A stretch of DNA of 57,396 bases from an uncultured Lachnospiraceae bacterium (GTDB lineage: Bacteria; Bacillota; Clostridia; Lachnospirales; Lachnospiraceae): contig CAMEDC010000014.1 in assembly GCA_945913255.1 (NCBI GenBank), forward strand, positions 1 to 57,396, read 5' to 3'. Shown here one piece after another: positions 36,419-44,698 of this stretch; the stretch's first letter is position 1, and every line of letters begins with the position of its first letter. Below the pieces are notes generated by a model, which saw only the letters and a list, made by a program, of their open reading frames with translations, did no database searches and had not been told where the DNA came from. Both the position numbers and the translations under genes were made by a program.

Positions 36419-36473
36419 ATTTAGGGAGAAAAACCATACTAAGCCGTGAAGAGTGATGCGGGAGGCTTGGAAT

Positions 36474-37538
36474 ATGGTGGAAAAAATCAAGGATAACAGA
36501 ATGGTTGTACTGCTTCTGCTGACAGGAGCAGTATATTTTTTTCTGAAATTTATCACACCTCTGACGGCACCGGTTCTGATTGCCATGCTTTTTGTCACTA
36601 TCTTTGGGTCTCTGCTTCAGAGAATGCAGAGTAAGTTAAGGATTCACAGACAGGTAGGTGCGGTATTGCTTCTTTTGCTTGCCTGCGGAATTCTGGGGGT
36701 GTTGGTCTGGGTACTTTTTTCCTGGATAGTAGGAAGCCTGCCGGGCTGGAGCGGAGGCCTTGATTCCATAGAAGGGGAACTTGCGGAAATTGTTCATCAG
36801 GTATGCGGCATGGTGGGCAGAGCAATCGGCATTGATGATGTTTATCTGGAAAGAACGATTTTACTGCGCATTCAGGAAGGAATTGACTATCTCCAGATGG
36901 AATTGATACCGGGTATTTTATCGCAGTCTCTGGAATATGTGAGGGTGTTGGCTGCCATCGGAGGGTTTCTGATAACGTTTCTCATTGCTACGGTTCTGCT
37001 TGCCAGGGATTACGATGAAATTATGAATCGCATGCTGGACAGAGAGGAATGCCATGTCTTTCTGGAAATTATCTGCGGGATTATCCGTTATATTGCAACA
37101 TATGTCAAAGCGCAGATGATTATCATGAGTGTGATTGGTGCCGTGACGGCAGCTGCTTTGGGCATTTGCGGAATCAAACACGGCGTTTTGTGGGGGCTTT
37201 TGGCGGGAATTCTGGATGCACTGCCCTTTATCGGTACGGGAATTGTTTTGGTACCGCTGGGCATCCAGCAGTTTATTGCGGGAAGATACTGGCAGGGGGG
37301 GTTCTGTGTACTGGTTTATGTGGTTTGTATTTTCCTGAGGGAAATGCTGGAACCGAGATTGATTGGGAGGAAGATGGGAATCCATCCCGTTGCCATCCTG
37401 GTTTCTATCTATGCCGGAATCAAGCTGTTCGGTGTCTGGGGAATTATCGGAGGTCCACTGGGATTTATTATCATCTGGCAGGCTTATCTTAGCCTGGAAA
37501 AGCGTTGGGAAAAGAATTTGACGAAAGAGGAGATGTAG
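36474..37538 (+). CDS. AI-2E family transporter (PerM/YtvI type permease)
   Basis: Membrane protein of about 354 residues with about seven to eight helices arranged in the family pattern: an N-terminal pair, a long extracytoplasmic loop, and a C-terminal bundle with GLLAGILDALPFIGTGIVLVP and GIIGGPLGFIII. Family members have been linked to export of AI-2 or to Na+/H+ exchange, and one Bacillus member (YtvI) to sporulation; the function here is open. The ATG at 36474 follows GGGAGG. Confidence 0.88.
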   Translation: MVEKIKDNRMVVLLLLTGAVYFFLKFITPLTAPVLIAMLFVTIFGSLLQRMQSKLRIHRQVGAVLLLLLACGILGVLVWVLFSWIVGSLPGWSGGLDSIEGELAEIVHQVCGMVGRAIGIDDVYLERTILLRIQEGIDYLQMELIPGILSQSLEYVRVLAAIGGFLITFLIATVLLARDYDEIMNRMLDREECHVFLEIICGIIRYIATYVKAQMIIMSVIGAVTAAALGICGIKHGVLWGLLAGILDALPFIGTGIVLVPLGIQQFIAGRYWQGGFCVLVYVVCIFLREMLEPRLIGRKMGIHPVAILVSIYAGIKLFGVWGIIGGPLGFIIIWQAYLSLEKRWEKNLTKEEM

Positions 37539-37646
37539 CTTATCATGAAAATAAATTGGGTGGAAACAGTTGCCTGACCTGTTAAATCTGTCAGGTATTG
37601 GGTTCGTTTATCGGAAATCTTGATACAATGCTTGTGGAGACAAAAA

Positions 37647-39293
37647 ATGAATCAAAGAATGGGAAAGCAACCGGGGAGGCTGCCGGAAAAACGGACGGAA
37701 CAGATTGTTTTATTTTTTGAAACAGTAACAGATTATGGGATTTGTGTCTATCTGTTTCTGATTCTGGCGGTGCTTCCTTTTTATTTTACAGAGGGTTACA
37801 GCCATATCGGAACGGATAAAGCTATGTTTTTCAGGGCTATAAACAGCAATCTGGGAAGGATACTGATTCCTCTGGCATTTCTGGTATTTGCTGTCAGGAT
37901 GGCCGGACGGATGCGAGACAGGTTCGGCAAAAAAAGAGAGTTATCCGGGAGTAAGGCATTTGGCAGCGTTCTTTCCGTGACAGATGTGTTTATTCTGGTT
38001 TACGGGATAGGCATTGTGCTGTCTTATTTACTGTCCGATTACAGGGACAATGCATTCTGGGGAGCAAAAGGCTGGTTTATGGGATTCTTTACACAACTGG
38101 CGTTTGTTCTGATTTATTTTCTTGTCTCTCGATTGTGGAAACCGAGAAAATGGATGCTTTATTCAGTACTTCCCGTTTCGGCAGCCGTATTTCTTCTTGG
38201 CTACCTCGATCGCTTCGGAATGTATCTCCTGAAAATGGAAAACAGAACGGAGGCATTTATTTCTACCATCGGGAATGTTAACTGGTATTGCGGATATGCG
38301 GTTTGTTTGTTTTTTCCTGGAGTAATCTTTCTGTGGAAAGGCGACATGGAAAAGACCTGGCAGAAGATATTGCTGATGGGGTATACCGTGCTGGGATTTG
38401 GTACCTTGATGACTCAGGGCAGCGAGAGCGGAGCAGTGGTGGCGGGTGTAATACTGCTTATACTCTTTGTTCTGTCCGTGAGAGAAGCAGGAAGAATGCT
38501 GCGGTTCTGGCAGATTATGACACTGTTTTCCGCAGCCTGTCTGTTTAGTTTTCTTCTTCGGATTGCAGTGGGAGACGGATTTGTAAATATAGAAGGGAAG
38601 GCATTGGAGATGGTGGTATCCGGGTACTTTTCCATCCTTGTGACAATTGTGTCGGTTCTCATGATGATATGGGTGTGGAAGATGAAAAATGCCGGTACTT
38701 ACAGAAAAAGGGGTTTTATCATAGCTGCGGCAGTGCTGGTTTTGGCCTGCGTCGGAGGTATTCTGTTGGTTCTGATTCTGGCGGCTGTCAACACAATGCG
38801 TCCCGGAAGCATCGGAAGGCTGTCGGAGTATTCTCTTTTTACCTTTTCCGCCAGATGGGGCAGCAGCAGGGCAGCTACCTGGGGAGCAGCGGTTATGTGC
38901 TTCAGAGAGCAGAATTTTTTACATAAACTATTCGGAGTTGGACCCGATGCCATGTCGGCCTATATGTATCAGGACGGGAGCGAGGCGCTGCGTATGATAC
39001 TGGAGGAATGCTTTGGAACAGCGACGCTGACAAACGGGCATAATGAATGGCTGACGGTACTGGCAGACGTGGGAATTTTAGGACTTGTCGGATTTGCGGG
39101 TGCAATGATTTCCGCCATGGTGCGGTTTTTCCAAAAAGGGAAGCAGAATGTTTTGCTTTGTGCCATCGGCTTCTGTCTGCTGGCGTATACAGTGAATAAT
39201 CTGTTCAGCTTTCAACAGACCATGAACGGTGCAACGATTTATGCCCTTCTGGGAATGGGTGCGGCGTTTGCTCGAGAGGAAGAGAGACATTAA
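37647..39293 (+). CDS. O-antigen ligase-like (Wzy_C) membrane protein
   Basis: Polytopic membrane protein of about 548 residues with at least ten hydrophobic segments. The Wzy_C-type features are a run of helices, a large loop with RWGSSRAATWGAAVMCFREQNFLHKLFGVGPD, and the motif NGHNEWLTVLADVGILGL with its conserved His. In Gram-positive bacteria such proteins polymerise or ligate surface glycans. No other glycan synthesis genes adjoin it. The ATG at 37647 follows GGAGAC. The exact substrate is unknown. Confidence 0.85.
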   Translation: MNQRMGKQPGRLPEKRTEQIVLFFETVTDYGICVYLFLILAVLPFYFTEGYSHIGTDKAMFFRAINSNLGRILIPLAFLVFAVRMAGRMRDRFGKKRELSGSKAFGSVLSVTDVFILVYGIGIVLSYLLSDYRDNAFWGAKGWFMGFFTQLAFVLIYFLVSRLWKPRKWMLYSVLPVSAAVFLLGYLDRFGMYLLKMENRTEAFISTIGNVNWYCGYAVCLFFPGVIFLWKGDMEKTWQKILLMGYTVLGFGTLMTQGSESGAVVAGVILLILFVLSVREAGRMLRFWQIMTLFSAACLFSFLLRIAVGDGFVNIEGKALEMVVSGYFSILVTIVSVLMMIWVWKMKNAGTYRKRGFIIAAAVLVLACVGGILLVLILAAVNTMRPGSIGRLSEYSLFTFSARWGSSRAATWGAAVMCFREQNFLHKLFGVGPDAMSAYMYQDGSEALRMILEECFGTATLTNGHNEWLTVLADVGILGLVGFAGAMISAMVRFFQKGKQNVLLCAIGFCLLAYTVNNLFSFQQTMNGATIYALLGMGAAFAREEERH

Positions 39294-39376
39294 CCGGCAT
39301 CCGGCTGTAAAGGATATAGAAAGTCGGGAACAGTATTTCTTTTTGTGTTACAGTTGCCTTGACAGGAGGGAAAAGG

Positions 39377-39598
39377 ATGGATTTTTGCAGTGGAATGCAA
39401 AAGGCACTGGACTACATCGAGGAACATATCACTGGGGAATTGGATTATGAGAAAATCGCAAAGCAGGCTTGCTTCTCCGGATCTCAATTTCAGAGAATAT
39501 TTGGTGTTTTGTGCGGCTGCACGCTGGGAGAGTATATACGAAAGCGCAGGTTGACTCTGGCGGGGGCGGAGCGGTTGTTGTTCCATGCTATGACCTGA
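39377..39598 (+). pseudogene. Truncated AraC-family regulator (N-terminal DNA-binding part only)
   Basis: Encodes about 73 residues beginning MDFCSGMQKALDYIEEHITG, with one helix-turn-helix (YEKIAKQACFSGSQFQRIFGVLCG) and the start of the second (TLGEYIRKRRLTLAGAERLL). Full-length members of this type have a second helix-turn-helix and usually a GyrI-like effector domain. Both are missing, and the frame ends in an unrelated HAMT tail where non-coding repetitive DNA begins. It is probably the stump of a gene cut by a deletion or an insertion at 39.6 kb. Confidence 0.75.
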
Positions 39599-40035
39599 CC
39601 CCAGTATAATGTCATTTCAAGTATGTCTCTGTTATGTGGTAAATTGTAGAAGCTTCGGGTGCAGAAGCCATAAATACTTATTAAAAGGGAATCTTTTTTG
39701 GGAAAACAATGGTATAGACCTCCGGAACAAGGAAAATACCTTCGAAAGAGAATTTTTTTTGGAAAAATAATGGTATAGACCTCCGGAACAAGGAAAATAC
39801 CTTCGAAAGAGAATTTTTTTTGGAAAAATAATGGTATAGACCTCCGGAACAAGGAAAATACCTTCGAAAGGGAATCTTTTTTGGAAAACCAATGGTATGG
39901 ACCTACGAAACAAGGGAATTTGAAAAAATAAACAGGTGCCATCTCAACTGAAAATTCAGGTTGTATAGGGATTATCATGCGAGAGAAAATGGTTTGCATA
40001 AAATAGGGGCTTGTGATAAACCACGTGTAGGCAAT
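39599..40035. other. Gene-free region around the 61-bp repeats
   Basis: Apart from the tandem repeats I see no gene, promoter or terminator that I can support here. The minus-strand open frame across it is a by-product of the repeats. Confidence 0.6.
39683..39926. repeat. Four tandem 61-bp repeats
   Basis: Units start at 39683, 39744, 39805 and 39866 with exact 61-bp spacing and no spacers; the fourth diverges at its end. Each unit contains a T-rich run, the small inverted repeat GGTATAGACC, and AAGG...CCTT close to TTCGAA. GGTAT and ATACC within a unit can also pair. Because 61 is not a multiple of 3, the open frames that run through it are not protein repeats. Confidence 0.95.
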
Positions 40036-40104
40036 TCATTTGCAAATATAGTAGGCAGCTATACTTGCCGCAACGGAGAGAACAAATGAGACTATGTATT
40101 CCAA
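40036..40104 (-). pseudogene. Possible remnant of a small membrane protein
   Basis: A 22-residue frame starting with TTG, reading MEYIVSFVLSVAASIAAYYICK, then a stop. It looks like the N-terminal membrane helix of very small hydrophobic proteins that often end in a KWLD-type tail; that tail is missing here. No clear ribosome binding site is present. It may be a fragment left from mobile DNA next to the tRNA. Confidence 0.25.
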
Positions 40105-40122
40105 ACGTACACCCCTGAAACC

Positions 40123-40140
40123 ACAAGATTTGAACTTGCG
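40123..40140. repeat. Partial duplicate of tRNA-Pro T arm
   Basis: ACAAGATTTGAACTTGCG at 40123-40140 is identical and in the same orientation to 40316-40333 inside tRNA-Pro, 193 bp away. It lies downstream of the tRNA 3' end, where integrases leave a partial tRNA copy. The segment between holds a G/C-rich hairpin GAGGTCC-CCC-GGACCTC (about 40170-40187) and no gene. Confidence 0.7.
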
Positions 40141-40260
40141 GTCTCCGCTTCGCTCCGGTCGGTTCAGAGCCGAGGTCCCCCGGACCTCGTGAACCCTCTG
40201 CGCCCGAGCGCGTGCATTCGCTCCGCTAAAGGCCGCATGTACAGATGTGATTGCATGAAT

Positions 40261-40306
40261 GAAAAAGAAAAGAGTATTCACATGCGTGAATACTCTTTTC
40301 TTTTTC
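40261..40306 (-). terminator. tRNA-Pro terminator (bidirectional)
   Basis: A 21-bp perfect inverted repeat (40261-40281 and 40286-40306) with loop ATGC and T-rich ends, immediately after the tRNA 3' end. Confidence 0.92.
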
Positions 40307-40307
40307 A

Positions 40308-40381
40308 TCGATGCGACAAGATTTGAACTTGCGACCTCTGCGTCCCGAACGCAGCGCTCTACCAAGCTGAGCCACGCATCG
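40308..40381 (-). tRNA. tRNA-Pro (anticodon CGG)
   Basis: A complete 74-nt cloverleaf on the minus strand. The acceptor stem is CGATGCG/CGCATCG, the D stem GCTC/GAGC, the anticodon stem CTGCG/CGCAG with loop TTCGGGA (anticodon CGG, codon CCG), and the T arm GCAAG-TTCAAAT-CTTGT. The discriminator is A, as expected for proline, and CCA is not encoded. The promoter (40397-40425) and terminator (40261-40306) are both visible, so it is transcribed alone. Confidence 0.95.
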
Positions 40382-40396
40382 ATTAGTAACATTAAA

Positions 40397-40425
40397 ATAA
40401 TAAATAAAAAGAGATTGATTGTCAA
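40397..40425 (-). promoter_or_regulatory. tRNA-Pro promoter
   Basis: On the minus strand: TTGACA (40425-40420), a 17-nt spacer and TATTAT (40402-40397). Confidence 0.8.
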
Positions 40426-40505
40426 GTAAAAAACGAATAAGATAAAAGAAAAAATGAAAAAGTTGAAATGAAAAAAAGTCAGAGTATAGAAAGGTGCAGA
40501 GATAG

Positions 40506-43500
40506 ATGACAGATTGCCTGGAGTTATTTGACAATCAGACAGTGGAATGGTTTCGGGAAAAGCTGGGAGACCCCACGTCAGTGCAGAAGCTTTCGTGGCC
40601 TGCCATTGCGGCAGGTGGGCATGTTTTAGTGTCTGCTCCAACAGGAACGGGTAAAACGCTCTCAGCCTTTCTGGTCTTTCTGGACAGGCTGAAAAAAGAG
40701 GCACTGGAGGGCAGCCTGAAACAGGAATTACAGCTGATTTATGTGTCACCCCTGAAATCGCTGGCAGCGGATATCCGGGAAAACCTGAAGAGACCTCTGG
40801 AGGGAATCGGTGGGAAGGAACTGATTTCCGTGGCAATCCGCACAGGGGATACCACGCAGAGGGAACGGCAGCAGATGGTGCGAAAACCCCCTCACATTCT
40901 GATTATCACACCGGAGTCTCTGTATCTGATGCTCACCAGCAAAACAGGGCAAAATATACTTGCTACCGCGAAGGCGGTGATTCTGGATGAACTGCATGCG
41001 CTGATTGATACGAAGCGTGGTGCCCATCTGATGCTGTCTTTGGCGAGACTGGATGCTTTGTGTAAAAAGCCCTTGCAGCGCATTGGTCTGTCTGCAACGA
41101 TTGCACCTCTGGAGCAGGCGGCAGAATATCTGGCTCCGGAAGCGGTGACCATAGCAGCGCCTTCCATGGAAAAAAAGGTGCAGCTTCAGATTTTAAGTCC
41201 TTATGTGAATACGGAAAAAAAGAGGAAGGACCCGGTCTGGCAGGAGCTTGCGAATCTGGTATATCAATACTGCCAGGGAAACAGAAGCGTGATTGCTTTT
41301 GTGGAGGGACGTCGGTATGCGGAAAAGCTTGCCTATTATGTCAATCTTCTGGGCGGAGAGGATTTTGCACGGGTACATCACGGAAGTCTTTCCAAGGAGC
41401 AGCGTCAGGAGACGGAAGAAGCGCTGCGGGAGGGAAGGCTGCGGCTGCTTTGTGCCACCTCCTCTATGGAACTGGGGATTGACGTTGGGGATATTGACCG
41501 GGTACTGCAGGTGGGTTGCCCCCGTACCATCTCAGGAACCATGCAGAGACTGGGACGGGCAGGACACAATCCCAATCGAACCAGTGTCATGTATCTGTTT
41601 CCCAGAACGGCTTCGGAAGCTGTACAATGTGGCATGACGGCGCAGCTGGCCAGAGAGGGAAAGATAGAACGGCTGAATCCGCCGGAGGGCTGTCTGGATG
41701 TACTGGCGCAGCATCTGGTTTCCATGGCGGCCTTTTGTGGGTACGAGGTGGATGATGTGATGAAGCTTCTGCCCAGAGCATGGCCTTTTCGTAATGTTAC
41801 AAGAGAGGATGTCAAGGCTGTTCTTTGTATGCTGGCGGGAGATTATGAACACAAGAAGGACATCCCGGTACGTCCCCGGATTTTGTATGACAGAATCCAT
41901 GAACGAGTGGAAGGAGATGCCTACAGCAGGATGTTGGCGGTCTCTGCCGGTGGAACAATCCCTGACAAGGGACTTTATACCGTAAAAACTGAGGACGGCG
42001 TGAAGGTGGGAGAGGTGGACGAGGAATTTGTCTACGAAACCCAGAAGGGCGACCGGTTTCTTCTGGGTGCGTTCGCCTGGAAGGTAATCAATATCGGCAG
42101 GGATACCGTTACCGTGACACAGACACCTGTGGAGGGTGCGAAGCTTCCCTTCTGGAAAGGGGAACTGAAGGGCAGGAACAGGGAGACAGGCGCTGCCTTC
42201 GGAAGAATTCTGCGTAGTCTGCAGGAGGCAGAAAGTGACGGAAGACTTATAGAGGCATTGGCGGAGCTGGGACTGGATGAAGCTGCCAGAGAGCTTGCTG
42301 CCGGGTATCTGAGACGGCAGATTGCGGCAACGGGAGGTCTTCCCGACGACCGGACGATTATCGCGGAGCATTTTCGTGACCAGTCCGGCAACAGCCAGCT
42401 GATGATTCATTCCGTTTTCGGGAGACAGGTGAACAGTCCGCTGGCATTGCTGGCGGCACAGGTTGCCCGTTCGGAGCTGGAAATCAATGTGGGCAGTGTG
42501 GACGAGGAGGACGGTTTTCTGCTGTATGCCTATGGGGATGGCTCTCTGCCGGAAGGTTTGCTGCACCGAATCAGTGCGGAGACTTCGGAGGCTGTTTTGT
42601 CTGCACTGATTCCCGCCACACCGCTCTTTAATATGGCGTTTCGCTATAACTGCGGCAGGGCGCTGATGATGGGCGTGCGGAAAAACGGGAGACAGCCTCT
42701 TTGGATGCAGCGGCTTCGGAGTGCGGAAATGCTGGACAGCGTGGTAAGAGAAAAGAATCATCCCCTGATTCGGGAGACCAGGCAGGAATGCATGAGGCAG
42801 TTCTGGGATGTGGCGGGAGTGCGGGAGATTCTGGAAAAAATACATGCTGGAGAAATCCTTGTCCGGGAAATTTATACGGATACGGCATCTCCTATGTCTC
42901 TGCCGCTGCAGTGGAGCCAGGAGGCGGCGGTAATGTACGATTATGCGCCGACACCGAGAGGAATTCATGCGGCGGTGGAGGAGGCCTTAAAGGAAGAGAG
43001 CGAACTGGTGCGTCCGGGAGAGGCGGAACTTTCTCAGATACAGGAGAGAGGAAAGCTGCCGGAGGACGAAAGGCAGTTGCATTCTCTCCTAATGACGGAG
43101 GGGGATCTGGCTGCGGGAGAGTTGGAGATTCCCGTGGAGTGGCTGGAAAAGCTGGCACAGGAAGGACGTGCGGTCTATCTGGAGCAGGGACTTTGGATCG
43201 CGGCGGAGGAACAGGAGAGATACGGGGCAGCTCTGGAGTTGCCGGAGAGCGAGGCGGCAGCTGATATTGTACGCCGTATGCTCCGCTACCGGGGCGGGGC
43301 CGATGCCTGTCAGGTGGCATCGCGCTATGGCTGGTCGGAGGAAGAGGCGCGGGCGGTGCTGGAGGAACTGTGCCGAAGAGGCGAGGTTGCGGGGCAGGAG
43401 ACTGATGGGCCGGACAGCAGCAAATCATTTTCGGAGAATCCGGATGAGGTCAGGGAGACTCAGAAGAAGGTTATTTACTATCATGCGGCACTGTATAAGC

Positions 43501-44681
43501 GTGCGCGAACCATGACCCTGCGAAACCGCAGGGAGGAGATTACTACCTGTTCTCCTGAGAATTATGCGGCACTGCTGCTTTCCCGCATACAGCGTTCGTC
43601 GCCGGCGGAGGAATGCCTGAAGAACACCATTGTCTCCTTTGCGGGCATGGCGTATCCGGCAGCTGCCTGGGAGGAACTGATTCTGCCGGCCAGAGTAAGA
43701 AACTACAGAGAGGGTCTTTTGGATACCTTTCTTGCCGCCGGGGAATATTTCTGGCACATGGAGGAAAACGTCAGGCTTACGTTTGATGCCACGGAGGAGA
43801 TTGACTGGGACAGAGAACCGGAAGTTCCCTGGGATGATTTATCGGAAAAAGAAAAGCTTGTGGCAGAGGCACTGATGAAGCGGGGAGCCAGCTTTATGCA
43901 GGCACTGAACAATGTACTTCCCGGGGAATCACCTCACGATACGCTGCTTTCCCTGCTGGAAAAGGGCGTGGTATGTGCGGACAGCTTTGTGCCTGTGCGG
44001 CAGTGGCTGAATCGCGATAAAATACAAAAGGCTGTGGTACGTAAACGGGTAAATGCCCGGGTCAAGGCATTGCAGGCAGGACGCTTTGATCTGGTGCGTC
44101 CGCTACGCGTGTTGACGGTACAGGAGCAGATGGACCGTTGCTTTGAACGTTATCGGATTTTGTGCCGGGAGACGGCGGCAGCCTGTGGTCTGTCCTGGCA
44201 GGAGGCTTTGAAGCTTCTGCGCGTACAGGAATATACGGGACAGGTGAGGAGAGGTTACTTTGTGAAGAGCCTTTCCGGGGCACAGTTTATCCGCAGGCAG
44301 GATTTCGAGAGTGTAACGGCTGCGCTTCTGCATCCGCAGGAGGAGAGCATGTGGCTGAATGCCGCTGACCCCATGCAGCCATGGGGGAAACTGCTATCTC
44401 ACGCGGAGACAAAAGCTTTTGTCAATGTGCCGGGAACGGTTGTGGCATTTCGAGACGGTCTGCCGGTGGCGCTTTTCGAGAGACAGGGTAAGACCCTGCG
44501 TGTTTTTGAGTGGGATGGTCTGAAGGAAATGCTGTGTCTGTTCGTGGAAGAATTCAGGAGAGGAAGAATCTTTCCGGGCAAAAAGCGGATCATTGTGAAA
44601 GAATATCCGTCGGAAGCAGCCGAGACTTTGTCGGAAAGCGGATTTTTGCATGAGATGCAGGATTTTTGTCTGTATCGATGA
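40506..44681 (+). CDS. lhr: Lhr-type ATP-dependent DNA helicase
   Basis: Superfamily 2 helicase of 1391 residues. Helicase motifs: I APTGTGKTLSAF, II DELHAL, III SATIAP, and VI QRLGRAGHN. These are followed by the Lhr core winged-helix and beta-barrel region and a long C-terminal part, so it is a full-length bacterial Lhr rather than the short core form. It unwinds DNA or RNA:DNA duplexes and is linked to repair of DNA damage. AAGGTG precedes the ATG. An RlmI-type methyltransferase follows directly. Confidence 0.94.
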   Translation: MTDCLELFDNQTVEWFREKLGDPTSVQKLSWPAIAAGGHVLVSAPTGTGKTLSAFLVFLDRLKKEALEGSLKQELQLIYVSPLKSLAADIRENLKRPLEGIGGKELISVAIRTGDTTQRERQQMVRKPPHILIITPESLYLMLTSKTGQNILATAKAVILDELHALIDTKRGAHLMLSLARLDALCKKPLQRIGLSATIAPLEQAAEYLAPEAVTIAAPSMEKKVQLQILSPYVNTEKKRKDPVWQELANLVYQYCQGNRSVIAFVEGRRYAEKLAYYVNLLGGEDFARVHHGSLSKEQRQETEEALREGRLRLLCATSSMELGIDVGDIDRVLQVGCPRTISGTMQRLGRAGHNPNRTSVMYLFPRTASEAVQCGMTAQLAREGKIERLNPPEGCLDVLAQHLVSMAAFCGYEVDDVMKLLPRAWPFRNVTREDVKAVLCMLAGDYEHKKDIPVRPRILYDRIHERVEGDAYSRMLAVSAGGTIPDKGLYTVKTEDGVKVGEVDEEFVYETQKGDRFLLGAFAWKVINIGRDTVTVTQTPVEGAKLPFWKGELKGRNRETGAAFGRILRSLQEAESDGRLIEALAELGLDEAARELAAGYLRRQIAATGGLPDDRTIIAEHFRDQSGNSQLMIHSVFGRQVNSPLALLAAQVARSELEINVGSVDEEDGFLLYAYGDGSLPEGLLHRISAETSEAVLSALIPATPLFNMAFRYNCGRALMMGVRKNGRQPLWMQRLRSAEMLDSVVREKNHPLIRETRQECMRQFWDVAGVREILEKIHAGEILVREIYTDTASPMSLPLQWSQEAAVMYDYAPTPRGIHAAVEEALKEESELVRPGEAELSQIQERGKLPEDERQLHSLLMTEGDLAAGELEIPVEWLEKLAQEGRAVYLEQGLWIAAEEQERYGAALELPESEAAADIVRRMLRYRGGADACQVASRYGWSEEEARAVLEELCRRGEVAGQETDGPDSSKSFSENPDEVRETQKKVIYYHAALYKRARTMTLRNRREEITTCSPENYAALLLSRIQRSSPAEECLKNTIVSFAGMAYPAAAWEELILPARVRNYREGLLDTFLAAGEYFWHMEENVRLTFDATEEIDWDREPEVPWDDLSEKEKLVAEALMKRGASFMQALNNVLPGESPHDTLLSLLEKGVVCADSFVPVRQWLNRDKIQKAVVRKRVNARVKALQAGRFDLVRPLRVLTVQEQMDRCFERYRILCRETAAACGLSWQEALKLLRVQEYTGQVRRGYFVKSLSGAQFIRRQDFESVTAALLHPQEESMWLNAADPMQPWGKLLSHAETKAFVNVPGTVVAFRDGLPVALFERQGKTLRVFEWDGLKEMLCLFVEEFRRGRIFPGKKRIIVKEYPSEAAETLSESGFLHEMQDFCLYR

Positions 44682-44698
44682 GTGGAAGGAGAGAGTTT

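Noticed and set aside
36474..37538. AI-2E transporter as the exporter for the LuxS product made at 24.6 kb
   Set aside because: The family name alone is weak evidence: members do several different things, and the genes are 11 kb apart on opposite strands.
39683..39926. CRISPR array
   Set aside because: Units are contiguous without unique spacers, and no cas genes are in the window.
39490..39999. Minus-strand open frame of 169 codons with repeated FRRSIPL-like peptides
   Set aside because: It is produced by the 61-bp tandem repeats; the unit is not a multiple of three, so all frames show rotated pieces of the same sequence, and there is no ribosome binding site.
40036..40836. Minus-strand open frame of 266 codons
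   Set aside because: It runs through tRNA-Pro, its terminator and the antisense of lhr; only the short C-terminal piece (40036-40104) looks protein-like.
41532..42968. Long open frame antisense to lhr
   Set aside because: Shadow of the Lhr coding frame; low-complexity basic peptide, no ribosome binding site.
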